Origin: Bacteroidota bacterium
Lineage (GTDB): Bacteria; Bacteroidota; Bacteroidia; NS11-12g; UBA9320
DNA: 64,000 bases
NCBI GenBank assembly: GCA_024679565.1
Contig: JAIBDD010000004.1
Span: 1-64,000, forward strand
Direction of reading: 5' to 3'
Of the stretch, positions 19,845 to 28,916 are shown in pieces (the first letter of the stretch is position 1; the number at the start of each line of letters is the position of its first letter). Under the pieces are notes generated by a model. That model searched no databases. It was not told where the DNA came from and worked only from the letters and a program-made list of their open reading frames with translations. Position numbers and translations under genes: made by a program.

Positions 19845-20597
19845 TTACAGTTTACTCAAAGCGGCTAAAAAATTCTCTTTTCGTCGTTTGGATACATCCA
19901 CAGAATCACCATTGGACATTACGACATATCCTCCTTCTCCGCGGACATACTTTTTCATTTCGTGCAAATGGATGAGCGATGATTTGTGTACTCTAAAAAA
20001 ATCATACTCCGACAAAAGGTCTTCATATTCTTTTAAATTTTTTGATGTGGTAATGCGTTCACCCGTTTTTAAAAAGAAATAGGTATAGGCGCCATCACCC
20101 CTTAAATATACAATGTTGTCGATTTTTATAAAAAGCAGTCCATCTGAACTAGATATGGCAATTTGTTGATTGCTTTTGTTGGTCTGCAAATTGTTAACAA
20201 AGACTTCAAAATTTTTATTGACTTTATCTTTGTCACGTTTCTCTCGGGCACGTTCAATGGCTTCTTTTAGCAGGTCAATGTCGATCGGTTTTAGTAAATA
20301 GTCAATTGCTGTGGTGCGAAACGCCTTGGATGCATATTGCTCATGTGCAGTCGTAAAAACGACTTCGAAATCTATTTTGTCAAAAGCGTCAAACAACTCA
20401 AAACCATCTCGTCTTGGCATTTCAACGTCTAGAAACACAATGTCGGGCTTGTTTTTAGCGATTGCTTTGACTCCAGATGTAACGGAATCAGCCATGGCCA
20501 CAACCGATACTCCTTCAATCAGGTTATGTAACATGGCTTCAAGACCTTCTCGGCTTTTAAGTTCGTCGTCGATAATAATTGCGGTGAGCATAGGCAT
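19845..20597 (-). CDS. LytTR response regulator (second)
   Basis: AIIIDDELKSREGLEAML...DIVFLDVEMPRRDGFELF; LytTR KSSLIHLHEMKKYVRGEGGYVVMSNG. Confidence 0.93.
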   Translation of the reverse strand: MPMLTAIIIDDELKSREGLEAMLHNLIEGVSVVAMADSVTSGVKAIAKNKPDIVFLDVEMPRRDGFELFDAFDKIDFEVVFTTAHEQYASKAFRTTAIDYLLKPIDIDLLKEAIERAREKRDKDKVNKNFEVFVNNLQTNKSNQQIAISSSDGLLFIKIDNIVYLRGDGAYTYFFLKTGERITTSKNLKEYEDLLSEYDFFRVHKSSLIHLHEMKKYVRGEGGYVVMSNGDSVDVSKRRKENFLAALSKL

Positions 20598-20601
20598 GTA
20601 A

Positions 20602-21192
20602 TTAGAGGGTTTGAATGGTTAAAGAGAAGAATGATTTTTTCTGCCAATTTGCCGAATAAGTAAGTAGTCCAGCATCTTGAAGTAGCTCAAGTCGTAAGAA
20701 GGCTAATTCTATTTTGGCATTTGTTTTTCCATGGGTTTGAGCATTCGTTTTTAAATCAATCAAAAGGCTACAAGTGTTGTCTTTTGTAGAAATGGAGATA
20801 TTAAATGAGTGCAATTTGGTTTCTAGAAATAAAAGCCATGCGTTCTCAACGAATGGTTGGAGAACGAAAGTAGGAATGGAGTTTTCGGGGTTTATGCCGT
20901 CAATTTTTATGGTGGGAAATTTCCTGTTTGGGAAGCGAATTTGTTCTAAAGCACCGTAGACCGTTAAAAAAGTAAGTGTTTCCTCCAATCTAGTAAATTG
21001 CTCGTTGCTTTGTTTTAAAGCCAGTTTGTAGACGCGGTTGAATAACTGTAAGGTGTCAAAAGCCGATTTATGTGCTTTAAGAATGACATCAGATTGTATT
21101 CCGTTTATAATATTTAGTAAAAAGTGAGACCCAACAAATGCTTTAAACGAATTAAGGAGACTATTGGTTATATGTGGGTTATCGTTGGGCAT
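20602..21192 (-). CDS. Stand-alone degenerate LytS-type histidine-kinase-like protein
   Basis: SHFLLNIINGIQ resembles the His motif; FVLQPFVENAWLLFLE resembles the N box but lacks HG; no DNG-type G box; no sensor region. Confidence 0.65.
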   Translation of the reverse strand: MPNDNPHITNSLLNSFKAFVGSHFLLNIINGIQSDVILKAHKSAFDTLQLFNRVYKLALKQSNEQFTRLEETLTFLTVYGALEQIRFPNRKFPTIKIDGINPENSIPTFVLQPFVENAWLLFLETKLHSFNISISTKDNTCSLLIDLKTNAQTHGKTNAKIELAFLRLELLQDAGLLTYSANWQKKSFFSLTIQTL

Positions 21193-21220
21193 AAAAATGC
21201 AATTTCAGCAAATCAATTCA

Positions 21221-21260
21221 GTGTACCAAACCTTGAGGTAAAAGTCAAGTTTTGGTACAC
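21221..21260. repeat. 16-bp inverted repeat GTGTACCAAACCTTGA-N8-TCAAGTTTTGGTACAC (one mismatch)
   Basis: Read directly; lies between the T9SS cargo gene and the LytTR operon. Confidence 0.85.
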
Positions 21261-21315
21261 CAAGTGTAGTGAATGATTGGTTAGGTTGGTTCTAAATTCT
21301 TGGCAGAAGTGTAGG

Positions 21316-21930
21316 TTATTGAACCAACAACTTCTTGGAGTCGGAATTACCAACGCCACTAATATTGACAATATACAATCCTGTGGTTAGGCTGTCTATT
21401 TTCACTTTTTTTGATATTGTCGATGTTGTAAAAGCAATTTGGCCTGAAATGGTGTAAACAGTTATACGAGCGATGCCTGTTAGGTTATGTTCCACAAAAA
21501 TGCCTTGGTTGTTTGCCATTGCAGGATTTGGATAAATACGTGATGTCAATGTAAATGACTCAGAAAGAGCAATTGAATCACTTTCTTCTTTCGACTGATC
21601 ATCGACTATCGTCGGGTCAGTGATTAATTCTTGAATATCCAAATTGGTAGGCTCTGGGTAGTGGCAAGAGATTATTCTAATTGATAGGTTGTGGGCAATA
21701 CTGCTATTGTCACCTTTATCATCATCTCCATCTTCATCAAAGTCATCAAATACCAAAGTGTCATCTGCTTGAATGTCTAGATTCACTTTGATTTTTATAG
21801 TATCCGTTTGAGTAATCTTTGATTGATCCGTTTTTTTGTCTTTATCTTTTTCATCAGCAAAAGCGTCGTGCTGAAAGCCTAGAAGCACAACCCCGATAAC
21901 CAATAGATATTTACAAATAATGCGTACCAT
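21316..21930 (-). CDS. Secreted protein with T9SS type A sorting domain
   Basis: Signal peptide MVRIICKYLLVIGVVLLGFQHDAFA; C-terminal IYPNPAMANN...TGLYIVNISG...KKLLVQ; TATCTTTG at 21943-21950 (minus) supports ATG at 21930. Confidence 0.8.
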   Translation of the reverse strand: MVRIICKYLLVIGVVLLGFQHDAFADEKDKDKKTDQSKITQTDTIKIKVNLDIQADDTLVFDDFDEDGDDDKGDNSSIAHNLSIRIISCHYPEPTNLDIQELITDPTIVDDQSKEESDSIALSESFTLTSRIYPNPAMANNQGIFVEHNLTGIARITVYTISGQIAFTTSTISKKVKIDSLTTGLYIVNISGVGNSDSKKLLVQ

Positions 21931-22063
21931 AAAATTCTTTTGCAAAGATAAAAAACGATGCGGTGATTTTTGAAATGAGTTAACCAACGGCAAAAATCCG
22001 TTTACAAACGGGAAAAGTGCCCCGTAAGGCACTTCTTCTTAAGTATAAATCAACATTAAACAT

Positions 22064-22735
22064 TTAAAACAATCTGAATCGGATCGGCTGTATGAAGTAG
22101 GTTTTCACAGGTCTACCATCTTTCATTCCAGGTGTCCATATAGGCATTCCTTTTATTACACGTTTTGACTCTTCACCAGCACTAGGTAATAATTCGTTTC
22201 CTATAATTTTAATATCTGTAATTCGCCCATTCTCATCAACTATAAATATCACTTTTACGGTCCCTTGTTTTTCAAATTCTTCGCAGTCTCCAGGATACCT
22301 CAAGTTGTTGCGTAAATATCTATTCAGCGCTTCCATTCCTCCTGGAAAAGACGGCTTAACATCTACACCCATAATTACTTTTGAAGTAGTTTGAGTAACT
22401 GGCCCAACAGGTGGGGTGCTAACAGGTATTGCAGCTGGTTGAGCAGGTTTTAATGCGATAGGGACAACGATGTCGTATTTAACAAGTTTCAACTTAGCGT
22501 TAACCGTAAAAGGCTGGGTTTTATTTGGTCTTGGTTTTTCTTTTATGATTTGCTTTTTAGTCAATTTGACGCTGACTACTTGTACGCCATAGGTGTCATT
22601 ATCTGGCATCACCTCTACAATTTCTCCAATGTTGTAGTCCGTTTTGTAATTGAAGGCAAAAAGTGTGAGGCCACAGGATATGGCAAAGCCTATAAAGAAA
22701 TTTCTGTACCGATGTTTGTTAAATGTTGCTGTCAT
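22064..22735 (-). CDS. TonB family energy transducer
   Basis: TM near N-terminus; FPGGMEALNRYLRNNLRYP...GTVKVIFIVDENGRITDIKI. Confidence 0.9.
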   Translation of the reverse strand: MTATFNKHRYRNFFIGFAISCGLTLFAFNYKTDYNIGEIVEVMPDNDTYGVQVVSVKLTKKQIIKEKPRPNKTQPFTVNAKLKLVKYDIVVPIALKPAQPAAIPVSTPPVGPVTQTTSKVIMGVDVKPSFPGGMEALNRYLRNNLRYPGDCEEFEKQGTVKVIFIVDENGRITDIKIIGNELLPSAGEESKRVIKGMPIWTPGMKDGRPVKTYFIQPIRFRLF

Positions 22736-22845
22736 ATTGAGTCTTTATAGAATCAATACGTGAAGATCACTAAAGGTAAGTGATGAAACCTATTTAGTTT
22801 TTAGGAACGGAGGGAGATAACTGATGAACGGCAAGATAGGTTAGG

Positions 22846-24027
22846 CTAAAACATCCAAATCGGATGCACCTCTCCAGAACTAAAGTTTTGCATGTCGGAT
22901 GGAAACTCCATAAACGCATTGGCAATAGTCATGTTTGCCAAATCTCCAGAACCATTTCCTGTAACAGGTTTTGCGACCAACGTCCCATTTACATTTTCCA
23001 CTGTTACCTGCAAAAAGAAGGTAAGTGCGGGTCTAAAAGAAACGTCTTCACCCAAAATCGCATGCAGTTGGGCGGATTGTTGGTGTAGCGATTTTTTGAG
23101 CCAAGGCTCAAAAAATCGTTTAGCGCACACAAATGTGGAAACTGGATTCCCAGGGAATGCAAATACTTGAGTGCCTTGCGCAGAACCAAACCAAAAAGGC
23201 TTTCCGGGTCGTTGTTCGACTTTATGGAAATGTTTGACCACACCTAAGCTAGCCAACACTTCAGGTAAGAAATCAAACTTGCCTTTGCTCACAGCCCCAC
23301 TTATGAGTATGGCATCTTTTTCTGTTAAAAGGCTTTCTATTTTGTTTTTTATCTGGCTTTTGTCGTCGGCCAAATGAACCAACTCGGGTTGAATTCCATG
23401 TTGATTCAATAAAGCTTTTAAAGAATGTACGTTGCTTTTTCTGATTTGAAATGGCAGTGGTGTTACATGAACATCCACCAGTTCGTCGCCGGTACTGATG
23501 ATGGCAATTTTCGGGTTTTTATATACCGGGACTTTCTCTTTTCCAACAGTCGCTAATACGCCAATTTCTGTGGCAGTAATTTTAGTGTTATTGAAAATAA
23601 GCACATCTCCTTTTTTGCGATCGCTACCTTGGTTATGGACATTTTGACTTTGACGAACATCTTCTATTTTGACCGTTGCTATACCGTTATCGATAGACAT
23701 GTCTTCATAACGAATAACAGAATCTGCATGTGTTGCCAACATGGCTCCTGTCATGATTTCGATGGCACAACCAGATTGATTCTCCATTGCTTTCGCTCCA
23801 GCTGGCTGAGTGCCAACAATCTTAAACTGGCGTTGCCCGTTTTCGAAATCTTCGAACTGGATACAAATGCCATCCATGGCAACACGATTAAAAGGAGGGA
23901 AGTCTCTATCTGCTGAAATGTCTTGCGCACAAATTCTACCAAGAACGTTGTCAAGACCTACTTTTTCAATCTTCGGTTGAAACAACCTTTCATTTACAAT
24001 CTTCGACGCTTCTTCTACAGATATCAT
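22846..24027 (-). CDS. moeA: Molybdopterin molybdotransferase MoeA
   Basis: PPFNRVAMDGICI, IEIMTGAMLA, IISTGDELVD, FAFPGNPVSTFV. Confidence 0.95.
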   Translation of the reverse strand: MISVEEASKIVNERLFQPKIEKVGLDNVLGRICAQDISADRDFPPFNRVAMDGICIQFEDFENGQRQFKIVGTQPAGAKAMENQSGCAIEIMTGAMLATHADSVIRYEDMSIDNGIATVKIEDVRQSQNVHNQGSDRKKGDVLIFNNTKITATEIGVLATVGKEKVPVYKNPKIAIISTGDELVDVHVTPLPFQIRKSNVHSLKALLNQHGIQPELVHLADDKSQIKNKIESLLTEKDAILISGAVSKGKFDFLPEVLASLGVVKHFHKVEQRPGKPFWFGSAQGTQVFAFPGNPVSTFVCAKRFFEPWLKKSLHQQSAQLHAILGEDVSFRPALTFFLQVTVENVNGTLVAKPVTGNGSGDLANMTIANAFMEFPSDMQNFSSGEVHPIWMF

Positions 24028-25010
24028 TACCCACCAATCGTTGCCATGCTTTCAGAAATTGTTGTAAATCGCGATCTTTCCGCTGAAATCCCATCTACAG
24101 GCTTGTTTGCGACAGCATGTATAATCGCTTGTTTTACTTCCGCATCGGAGCTACCATTTCGCAGTAGATTCCTAAGATTAAGATCATTTTTACCATATAA
24201 GCACGTCTTCAATTGACCGGTAGGTGTTACCCTCAAACGATTGCAACTTCCACAAAATGTTCTAGAGTAGGAGGCAATAATCCCAACGTCGCCTTTCCAC
24301 CCTTCCACACTATAATTCTGACTTGTTGAACCATATTGAAACGGTTTCGACGTCATGTTTGGCAATGAAGTTTTAAGCTTGTGTAAGATGTCGTGATGGG
24401 TCATAAACTGAGTTTTTACTTCGTTCACACCATTAAACGGCATTTCTTCCAAAAATCGTACTTGAATATTGCGGTGTTCTGCGAGCTGCGCCATTGGAAT
24501 GATGTCGGCTTCATTAGAACCTTTGGTAACCACCATATTGACTTTTAAAGGCACATCGAGTTGGTAAAAAGCATTCATGGAAGCCAATACGTTATCCAAT
24601 TGATCTCTTTTTGTGATGTCTAAAAACTTATTTTTGTCGAGTGTGTCAAGGCTGATATTGACGCTTTGCAACCCAGCATCTACCAATCTTTGAATATGAG
24701 GCAAGGTTGTGGTGGCATTTGTTGTTAAATAAAAGCCATCCATAATCTGTTGTGCTTTAATTTCCTCAAGAAATTCTATAATACCTTTACGTACCAGTGG
24801 TTCACCACCCGTAATGCGCAGCTTAGTTACCTCAAGTGATTTGAATATTTTAAGCAATCGAAGCATTTCTTCATACGATAATAAATCATCTCTTGATACG
24901 AAGTCAATGCCAGATTGAGGCATACAGTATGTGCAGCGTAGGTTACACCGATCAGTGATGGCTAGGCGTACGTAATTAATTGTTCTTCCGTGCGAATCTA
25001 TTAAAGCCAT
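24027..25010 (-). CDS. moaA: GTP 3',8-cyclase MoaA
   Basis: VRLAITDRCNLRCTYCMP, TGGEPLVRKG, FCGSCNRLRVTPTGQLKTCLYG. Confidence 0.97.
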   Translation of the reverse strand: MALIDSHGRTINYVRLAITDRCNLRCTYCMPQSGIDFVSRDDLLSYEEMLRLLKIFKSLEVTKLRITGGEPLVRKGIIEFLEEIKAQQIMDGFYLTTNATTTLPHIQRLVDAGLQSVNISLDTLDKNKFLDITKRDQLDNVLASMNAFYQLDVPLKVNMVVTKGSNEADIIPMAQLAEHRNIQVRFLEEMPFNGVNEVKTQFMTHHDILHKLKTSLPNMTSKPFQYGSTSQNYSVEGWKGDVGIIASYSRTFCGSCNRLRVTPTGQLKTCLYGKNDLNLRNLLRNGSSDAEVKQAIIHAVANKPVDGISAERSRFTTISESMATIGG

Positions 25011-25370
25011 TTAGCAAACTGTATTTGGATTTTGAAACATGTCTGATTCATCTTCACCGGGCCTGACGGTTAAGCACTGAAAGTCTTTTTCTATTAAAAT
25101 CGAGGGCTTTACTTCTTCAGAGGACGTCACTCCAACTTGATCTGAATTTGCCCAAGTGTTGGCAACAGTATGATTAATGGATATTTCAATCTGATTGTCC
25201 TGAAAAAATGCTTTAACAGGAGTTAGGTCTGTATGTGATTTTAGCACATAACCCAAAACGGAATCACTAAAATGGGTGTTTTCAAACACTTTGTTTCCTG
25301 CCCCGATTTCTGCAACTTCACTTTGACTTAATCGCAGGCGTATACTGTCTCCTTTTATCCGAATTTTCAT
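25011..25370 (-). CDS. Uncharacterised conserved-looking protein abutting moaA (possibly DUF7009-type)
   Basis: MKIRIKGDSIRLRLSQSEVAEI... C-terminal FQCLTVRPGEDESDMFQNPNTVC; stop abuts the moaA ATG. Confidence 0.7.
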   Translation of the reverse strand: MKIRIKGDSIRLRLSQSEVAEIGAGNKVFENTHFSDSVLGYVLKSHTDLTPVKAFFQDNQIEISINHTVANTWANSDQVGVTSSEEVKPSILIEKDFQCLTVRPGEDESDMFQNPNTVC

Positions 25371-25439
25371 AACAAAAATCAAAGATAGAACAATTCATAG
25401 TGAATGGTGTGGTCTCCAATAATCTGACAAATAAATTCG

Positions 25440-25447
25440 TACTTTTG
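25440..25447 (+). promoter_or_regulatory. -7 element TACTTTTG upstream of the 25468 CDS
   Basis: Matches TAnnTTTG, 20 nt before ATG. Confidence 0.4.
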
Positions 25448-25467
25448 GTGCACTGAAAGCAAAGCAC

Positions 25468-26304
25468 ATGAAAAAAATCGCCATAGCCATTGTATGTTTT
25501 TTATTTAGTCTACAAGTATTTGCTCAAGACACACTCCAAGCAAAGTTTAGTGTTGTTGATGTTTGTGATGGGGTAGAAGCTGTATTTACAAATACGAGTA
25601 AAGTGCCAGTTAAATTTGGAGGAGCGAATTACTTCTGGTTTTTTGGCGACGGAACTACTTCAACAGACCAATTCCCTAAACATACATTCACTAAAACGAA
25701 ACCAGGGGAAGAAGAGCGATTTGAAGTAAAATTAGTGATCCAGTCAAAATCAATACCGTCAGAAAAGGATAGCACTTCTTCATTCATAACGATATATCCA
25801 AACCCGGATGCTAGTTTCACCTGGGATGTAGATAATAAAGGGAATACACAGGATGTAGTTATAACTACACAAGCGACCACAGATACAACTAATTTCTACC
25901 AATGGAACTTAGCTGGTGTTGTCAAAAGCAATGATATCACGCCTATATTTCTTTACGCCGATGTTCAACCGTATTTAGATGGCAAGAACTACGATTTTAC
26001 CTTATTGGTTCGTACTGTAGATATGTGTGAATCCACCTATAAAACGACCTTTAATTACAATCCTTTGTCAGTCGAGAGTGTTGTGTATGAGTCAAAGCTT
26101 TTATACCCAAACCCGGTACACAATGGGTACATCAATTTTGCAAAAACTGTTTCCAATATCGAGGTAAGAAACTATGCCGGACAGTTGGTGTTTTCTCATG
26201 AAGGCTTCACCAATCAAGTAAAATTTGATGGCGCTGCCGGATTGTATTCTGTAACTGCCAATGTCAATGGTACGTTGTTGTCTCAGAAATTATTAGTTGA
26301 TTAA
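25468..26304 (+). CDS. PKD-domain secreted protein with T9SS type A sorting domain
   Basis: Signal peptide; YFWFFGDGTTSTDQFPKHTF; C-terminal LLYPNPVHNGYINF...AGLYSVTANVNGTLLSQKLLVD. Confidence 0.85.
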   Translation: MKKIAIAIVCFLFSLQVFAQDTLQAKFSVVDVCDGVEAVFTNTSKVPVKFGGANYFWFFGDGTTSTDQFPKHTFTKTKPGEEERFEVKLVIQSKSIPSEKDSTSSFITIYPNPDASFTWDVDNKGNTQDVVITTQATTDTTNFYQWNLAGVVKSNDITPIFLYADVQPYLDGKNYDFTLLVRTVDMCESTYKTTFNYNPLSVESVVYESKLLYPNPVHNGYINFAKTVSNIEVRNYAGQLVFSHEGFTNQVKFDGAAGLYSVTANVNGTLLSQKLLVD

Positions 26305-26343
26305 GTTTTTATTCGATTGCTATTACAGCGCTAAGGAATAAAT

Positions 26344-26351
26344 TAACTTTG
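26344..26351 (+). promoter_or_regulatory. -7 element TAACTTTG upstream of gldH
   Basis: Overlaps the tracked TTG start, so the GTG at 26379 is the better start. Confidence 0.45.
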
Positions 26352-26378
26352 TCACCTCAAAATAGGGTGGGTTATACA

Positions 26379-26861
26379 GTGAACTTTCAAAATGCTTGTC
26401 TGGTTATAGCTACAGCACTTCTGCTGAGTTTAAGTGCTTGCGATAAATCTACGTGTTATAACGAATCGTCTTCTTTGGAAGGAACAATTTGGAAAGAATC
26501 GGATACGCTGATGGCTTCTTTTGAGGTTTCTGATAGCCAACATTATCATAACATATTTGTATTAGCCCGTTTTAATTCGTTATACCCATACAGCAATATC
26601 TATTTTAAAGTAATGCTCTCTGGCCCAAAGGGGATTGATATGACTGAAATAAAGAGTTTTGATATCACCGATAAATCCGGGAAATGGCTTGGTAACGGAT
26701 TTGGTGATTTACATAGTTACGAACTCCCAATCTTCCCTGATTTGGCATTAAAACAATTTGGAAAGTACAAGGTTAAAGTAGTTCCACATATGCGGAAAGA
26801 ATCGCTGGAAGGGATACATGACCACGGAATAAAAGTAAGTTTAGGCAAAGAAATTTTTTGA
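26379..26861 (+). CDS. gldH: Gliding motility lipoprotein GldH
   Basis: Lipobox LLSLSACDKS; Y-N-I-Y-F-K-V-M-L-S-G-P-K-G and GLGDLHSYELPIFP-like segments (here NGFGDLHSYELPIFP). Confidence 0.75.
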   Translation: MNFQNACLVIATALLLSLSACDKSTCYNESSSLEGTIWKESDTLMASFEVSDSQHYHNIFVLARFNSLYPYSNIYFKVMLSGPKGIDMTEIKSFDITDKSGKWLGNGFGDLHSYELPIFPDLALKQFGKYKVKVVPHMRKESLEGIHDHGIKVSLGKEIF

Positions 26862-28255
26862 AGATGAAATACGATGTAATCATTATTGGATCTGGCCCTG
26901 GAGGCTATGTATGTGCAATTCGATGTGCTCAACTCGGAATGAAAACGGCTATTGTCGAGAAGTACAGTACGTTGGGAGGAACATGCCTAAATGTTGGATG
27001 TATCCCGTCAAAAGCGTTGTTGGATAGTTCGCATCAATATCATGATGCCGTGCACAAATTTGAAGCACATGGTATCAACGTGGGTACGCCAAAAATTGAT
27101 TTCACCAAAATGATTGGGCGCAAGCAAGGCGTAGTGGACCAAATGACTAAAGGGGTTGATTTCTTAATGAAGAAGAATAAGATCGACGTTTTTACCGGTT
27201 TAGGTAGCTTCGAAAGTGCGACTAAAGTTAAAGTAACTGGTGACAAAGAAACGTTAATTGAAGGGGCAAACATCATTATTGCAACCGGCAGTAAACCAGC
27301 CTCATTGCCAGGAATGGAGATTGATAAGAAAAGAATTATTTCGTCTACAGAAGCCCTTAGTTTAAAGGAAATCCCTAAACATTTAATTGTGATTGGTGGC
27401 GGAGTAATCGGGATGGAATTAGGCTCTGTCTACAAACGACTTGGTGCTGAGGTGTCAGTTGTTGAATATGCACCGAGCATAATTCCGACAATGGATGCTG
27501 GCCTTGGAAAAGAGCTGGCTCGGGTCATGAAAAAGGAAAAGATGAAGTTCTACCTTGGGCATAAAGTGACCTCTGTAACAAGTAAAGGAAAGGTAGTAAC
27601 AGTAAAAGCAGAAGGTAAAAAAGGAGAGGTTGCTCTTGAAGGAGACTACTGTTTGGTTTCAGTTGGTCGTCGACCGTATACAGATGGTTTAGGTCTTGAA
27701 AAGGCCGGAGTAAAAATGGATGATCGTGGACGTGTTGAAGTCAATGAACATCTTCAGACCAATGTCTCTAATATTTACGCGATTGGTGATGTAGTAAAGG
27801 GAGCCATGCTTGCCCATAAAGCAGAGGAAGAAGGAGTATTAGTTGCCGAGCAACTTGCAGGAGAAAAACCACATATTGATTATAACCTGATTCCAGGTGT
27901 TGTATATACATGGCCAGAAGTTGCTTCGGTTGGGAAAACGGAAGAGGAGTTAAAAGCGGCAGGAATAGCGTATAAAGCAGGACAATTTCCATTTAGAGCA
28001 AACGGACGAGCAGTTGCAGGGATGGATTTAGATGGGTTTGTTAAAATATTAGCTGATGCTGAAACTGATGAAGTCTTAGGCGCTCATATGATTGGTGCTC
28101 GAGCAGCAGATATGATTGCAGAAGTTGCAGTTGCCATGGAGTTTAGAGCAAGTGCGGAAGACATCGCAAGAACATGTCATGCACACCCTACAACCTCAGA
28201 AGTAACTAAAGAGGCTGCCCTGGCAGCTACTGATAATAGAGCACTTCATTCGTAG
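26858..28255 (+). CDS. lpdA: Dihydrolipoyl dehydrogenase
   Basis: IIGSGPGGYVCAIRCAQLG, GGTCLNVGCIPSKALL, VIGGGVIGMELGSVY, C-terminal CHAHPTTSEV. Confidence 0.97.
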   Translation: MKMKYDVIIIGSGPGGYVCAIRCAQLGMKTAIVEKYSTLGGTCLNVGCIPSKALLDSSHQYHDAVHKFEAHGINVGTPKIDFTKMIGRKQGVVDQMTKGVDFLMKKNKIDVFTGLGSFESATKVKVTGDKETLIEGANIIIATGSKPASLPGMEIDKKRIISSTEALSLKEIPKHLIVIGGGVIGMELGSVYKRLGAEVSVVEYAPSIIPTMDAGLGKELARVMKKEKMKFYLGHKVTSVTSKGKVVTVKAEGKKGEVALEGDYCLVSVGRRPYTDGLGLEKAGVKMDDRGRVEVNEHLQTNVSNIYAIGDVVKGAMLAHKAEEEGVLVAEQLAGEKPHIDYNLIPGVVYTWPEVASVGKTEEELKAAGIAYKAGQFPFRANGRAVAGMDLDGFVKILADAETDEVLGAHMIGARAADMIAEVAVAMEFRASAEDIARTCHAHPTTSEVTKEAALAATDNRALHS

Positions 28256-28259
28256 TACT

Positions 28260-28886
28260 ATGTGGTTAAGGCTAAAGACAATTACACTGTGTTTATTCCT
28301 TGTGTCTTGTCATTTTGCCTGGGGCCAAAGTAGTTTTAAACGTGCTGGTGACTTTTATGCACTTCAAGTCGGTAACGATCTAGTTACCGCATATGTATTT
28401 ACAGAAGTATCCGATTTTTATGAGGGCAAGGCCTGGGTTAATAAAGGGAATCTTTATGGGTACATTGATACGCTCGGTGTTTCCATAACAGATTTTGTTT
28501 ACGCTGACGTCGACAGATTTATTGATGGATTTGCAGCAGTAAGCCGTGACACACAGGATGGTTTATATGGATTTATTAATGAGGTTGGACGTGAAGTGTG
28601 TGACTTGAAATACAACCGTATCAAGCCTTTTGGAAATGGATTTGCTGCTGTTCAGTTGGATTCCAATTGGACACTGATTGATGCCTCCGGCTCTGAATTG
28701 ATGGTGCCCATATTTGACTATGCACCAAAAGTGATTTCCGACCAATTTGTGATTGCTGTAAAAGCAAATAAATGGGGTGTGATTGATACGGCGGATCGTC
28801 TGAAGTATCCGTTCGTTTATGATTTGATTACTGCAGATGGAGTTGCGTACCTGGCTAATAAAAAAGTGTATTTAGGTTTGTTATAA
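28260..28886 (+). CDS. WG-repeat-containing secreted protein
   Basis: Signal peptide; repeated YEGKAWVNKGNLYGYIDTLG / DGFAAVSRDTQDGLYGFINEVG. Confidence 0.85.
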   Translation: MWLRLKTITLCLFLVSCHFAWGQSSFKRAGDFYALQVGNDLVTAYVFTEVSDFYEGKAWVNKGNLYGYIDTLGVSITDFVYADVDRFIDGFAAVSRDTQDGLYGFINEVGREVCDLKYNRIKPFGNGFAAVQLDSNWTLIDASGSELMVPIFDYAPKVISDQFVIAVKANKWGVIDTADRLKYPFVYDLITADGVAYLANKKVYLGLL

Positions 28887-28912
28887 TCCATTGATTGCAT
28901 TGGTTACCTTTG
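28877..28912 (+). promoter_or_regulatory. kynU promoter: TTTG (28877-28880) and TACCTTTG (28905-28912), 4 nt before ATG
   Basis: Sequence TACCTTTG-CGCC-ATG. Confidence 0.5.
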
Positions 28913-28916
28913 CGCC

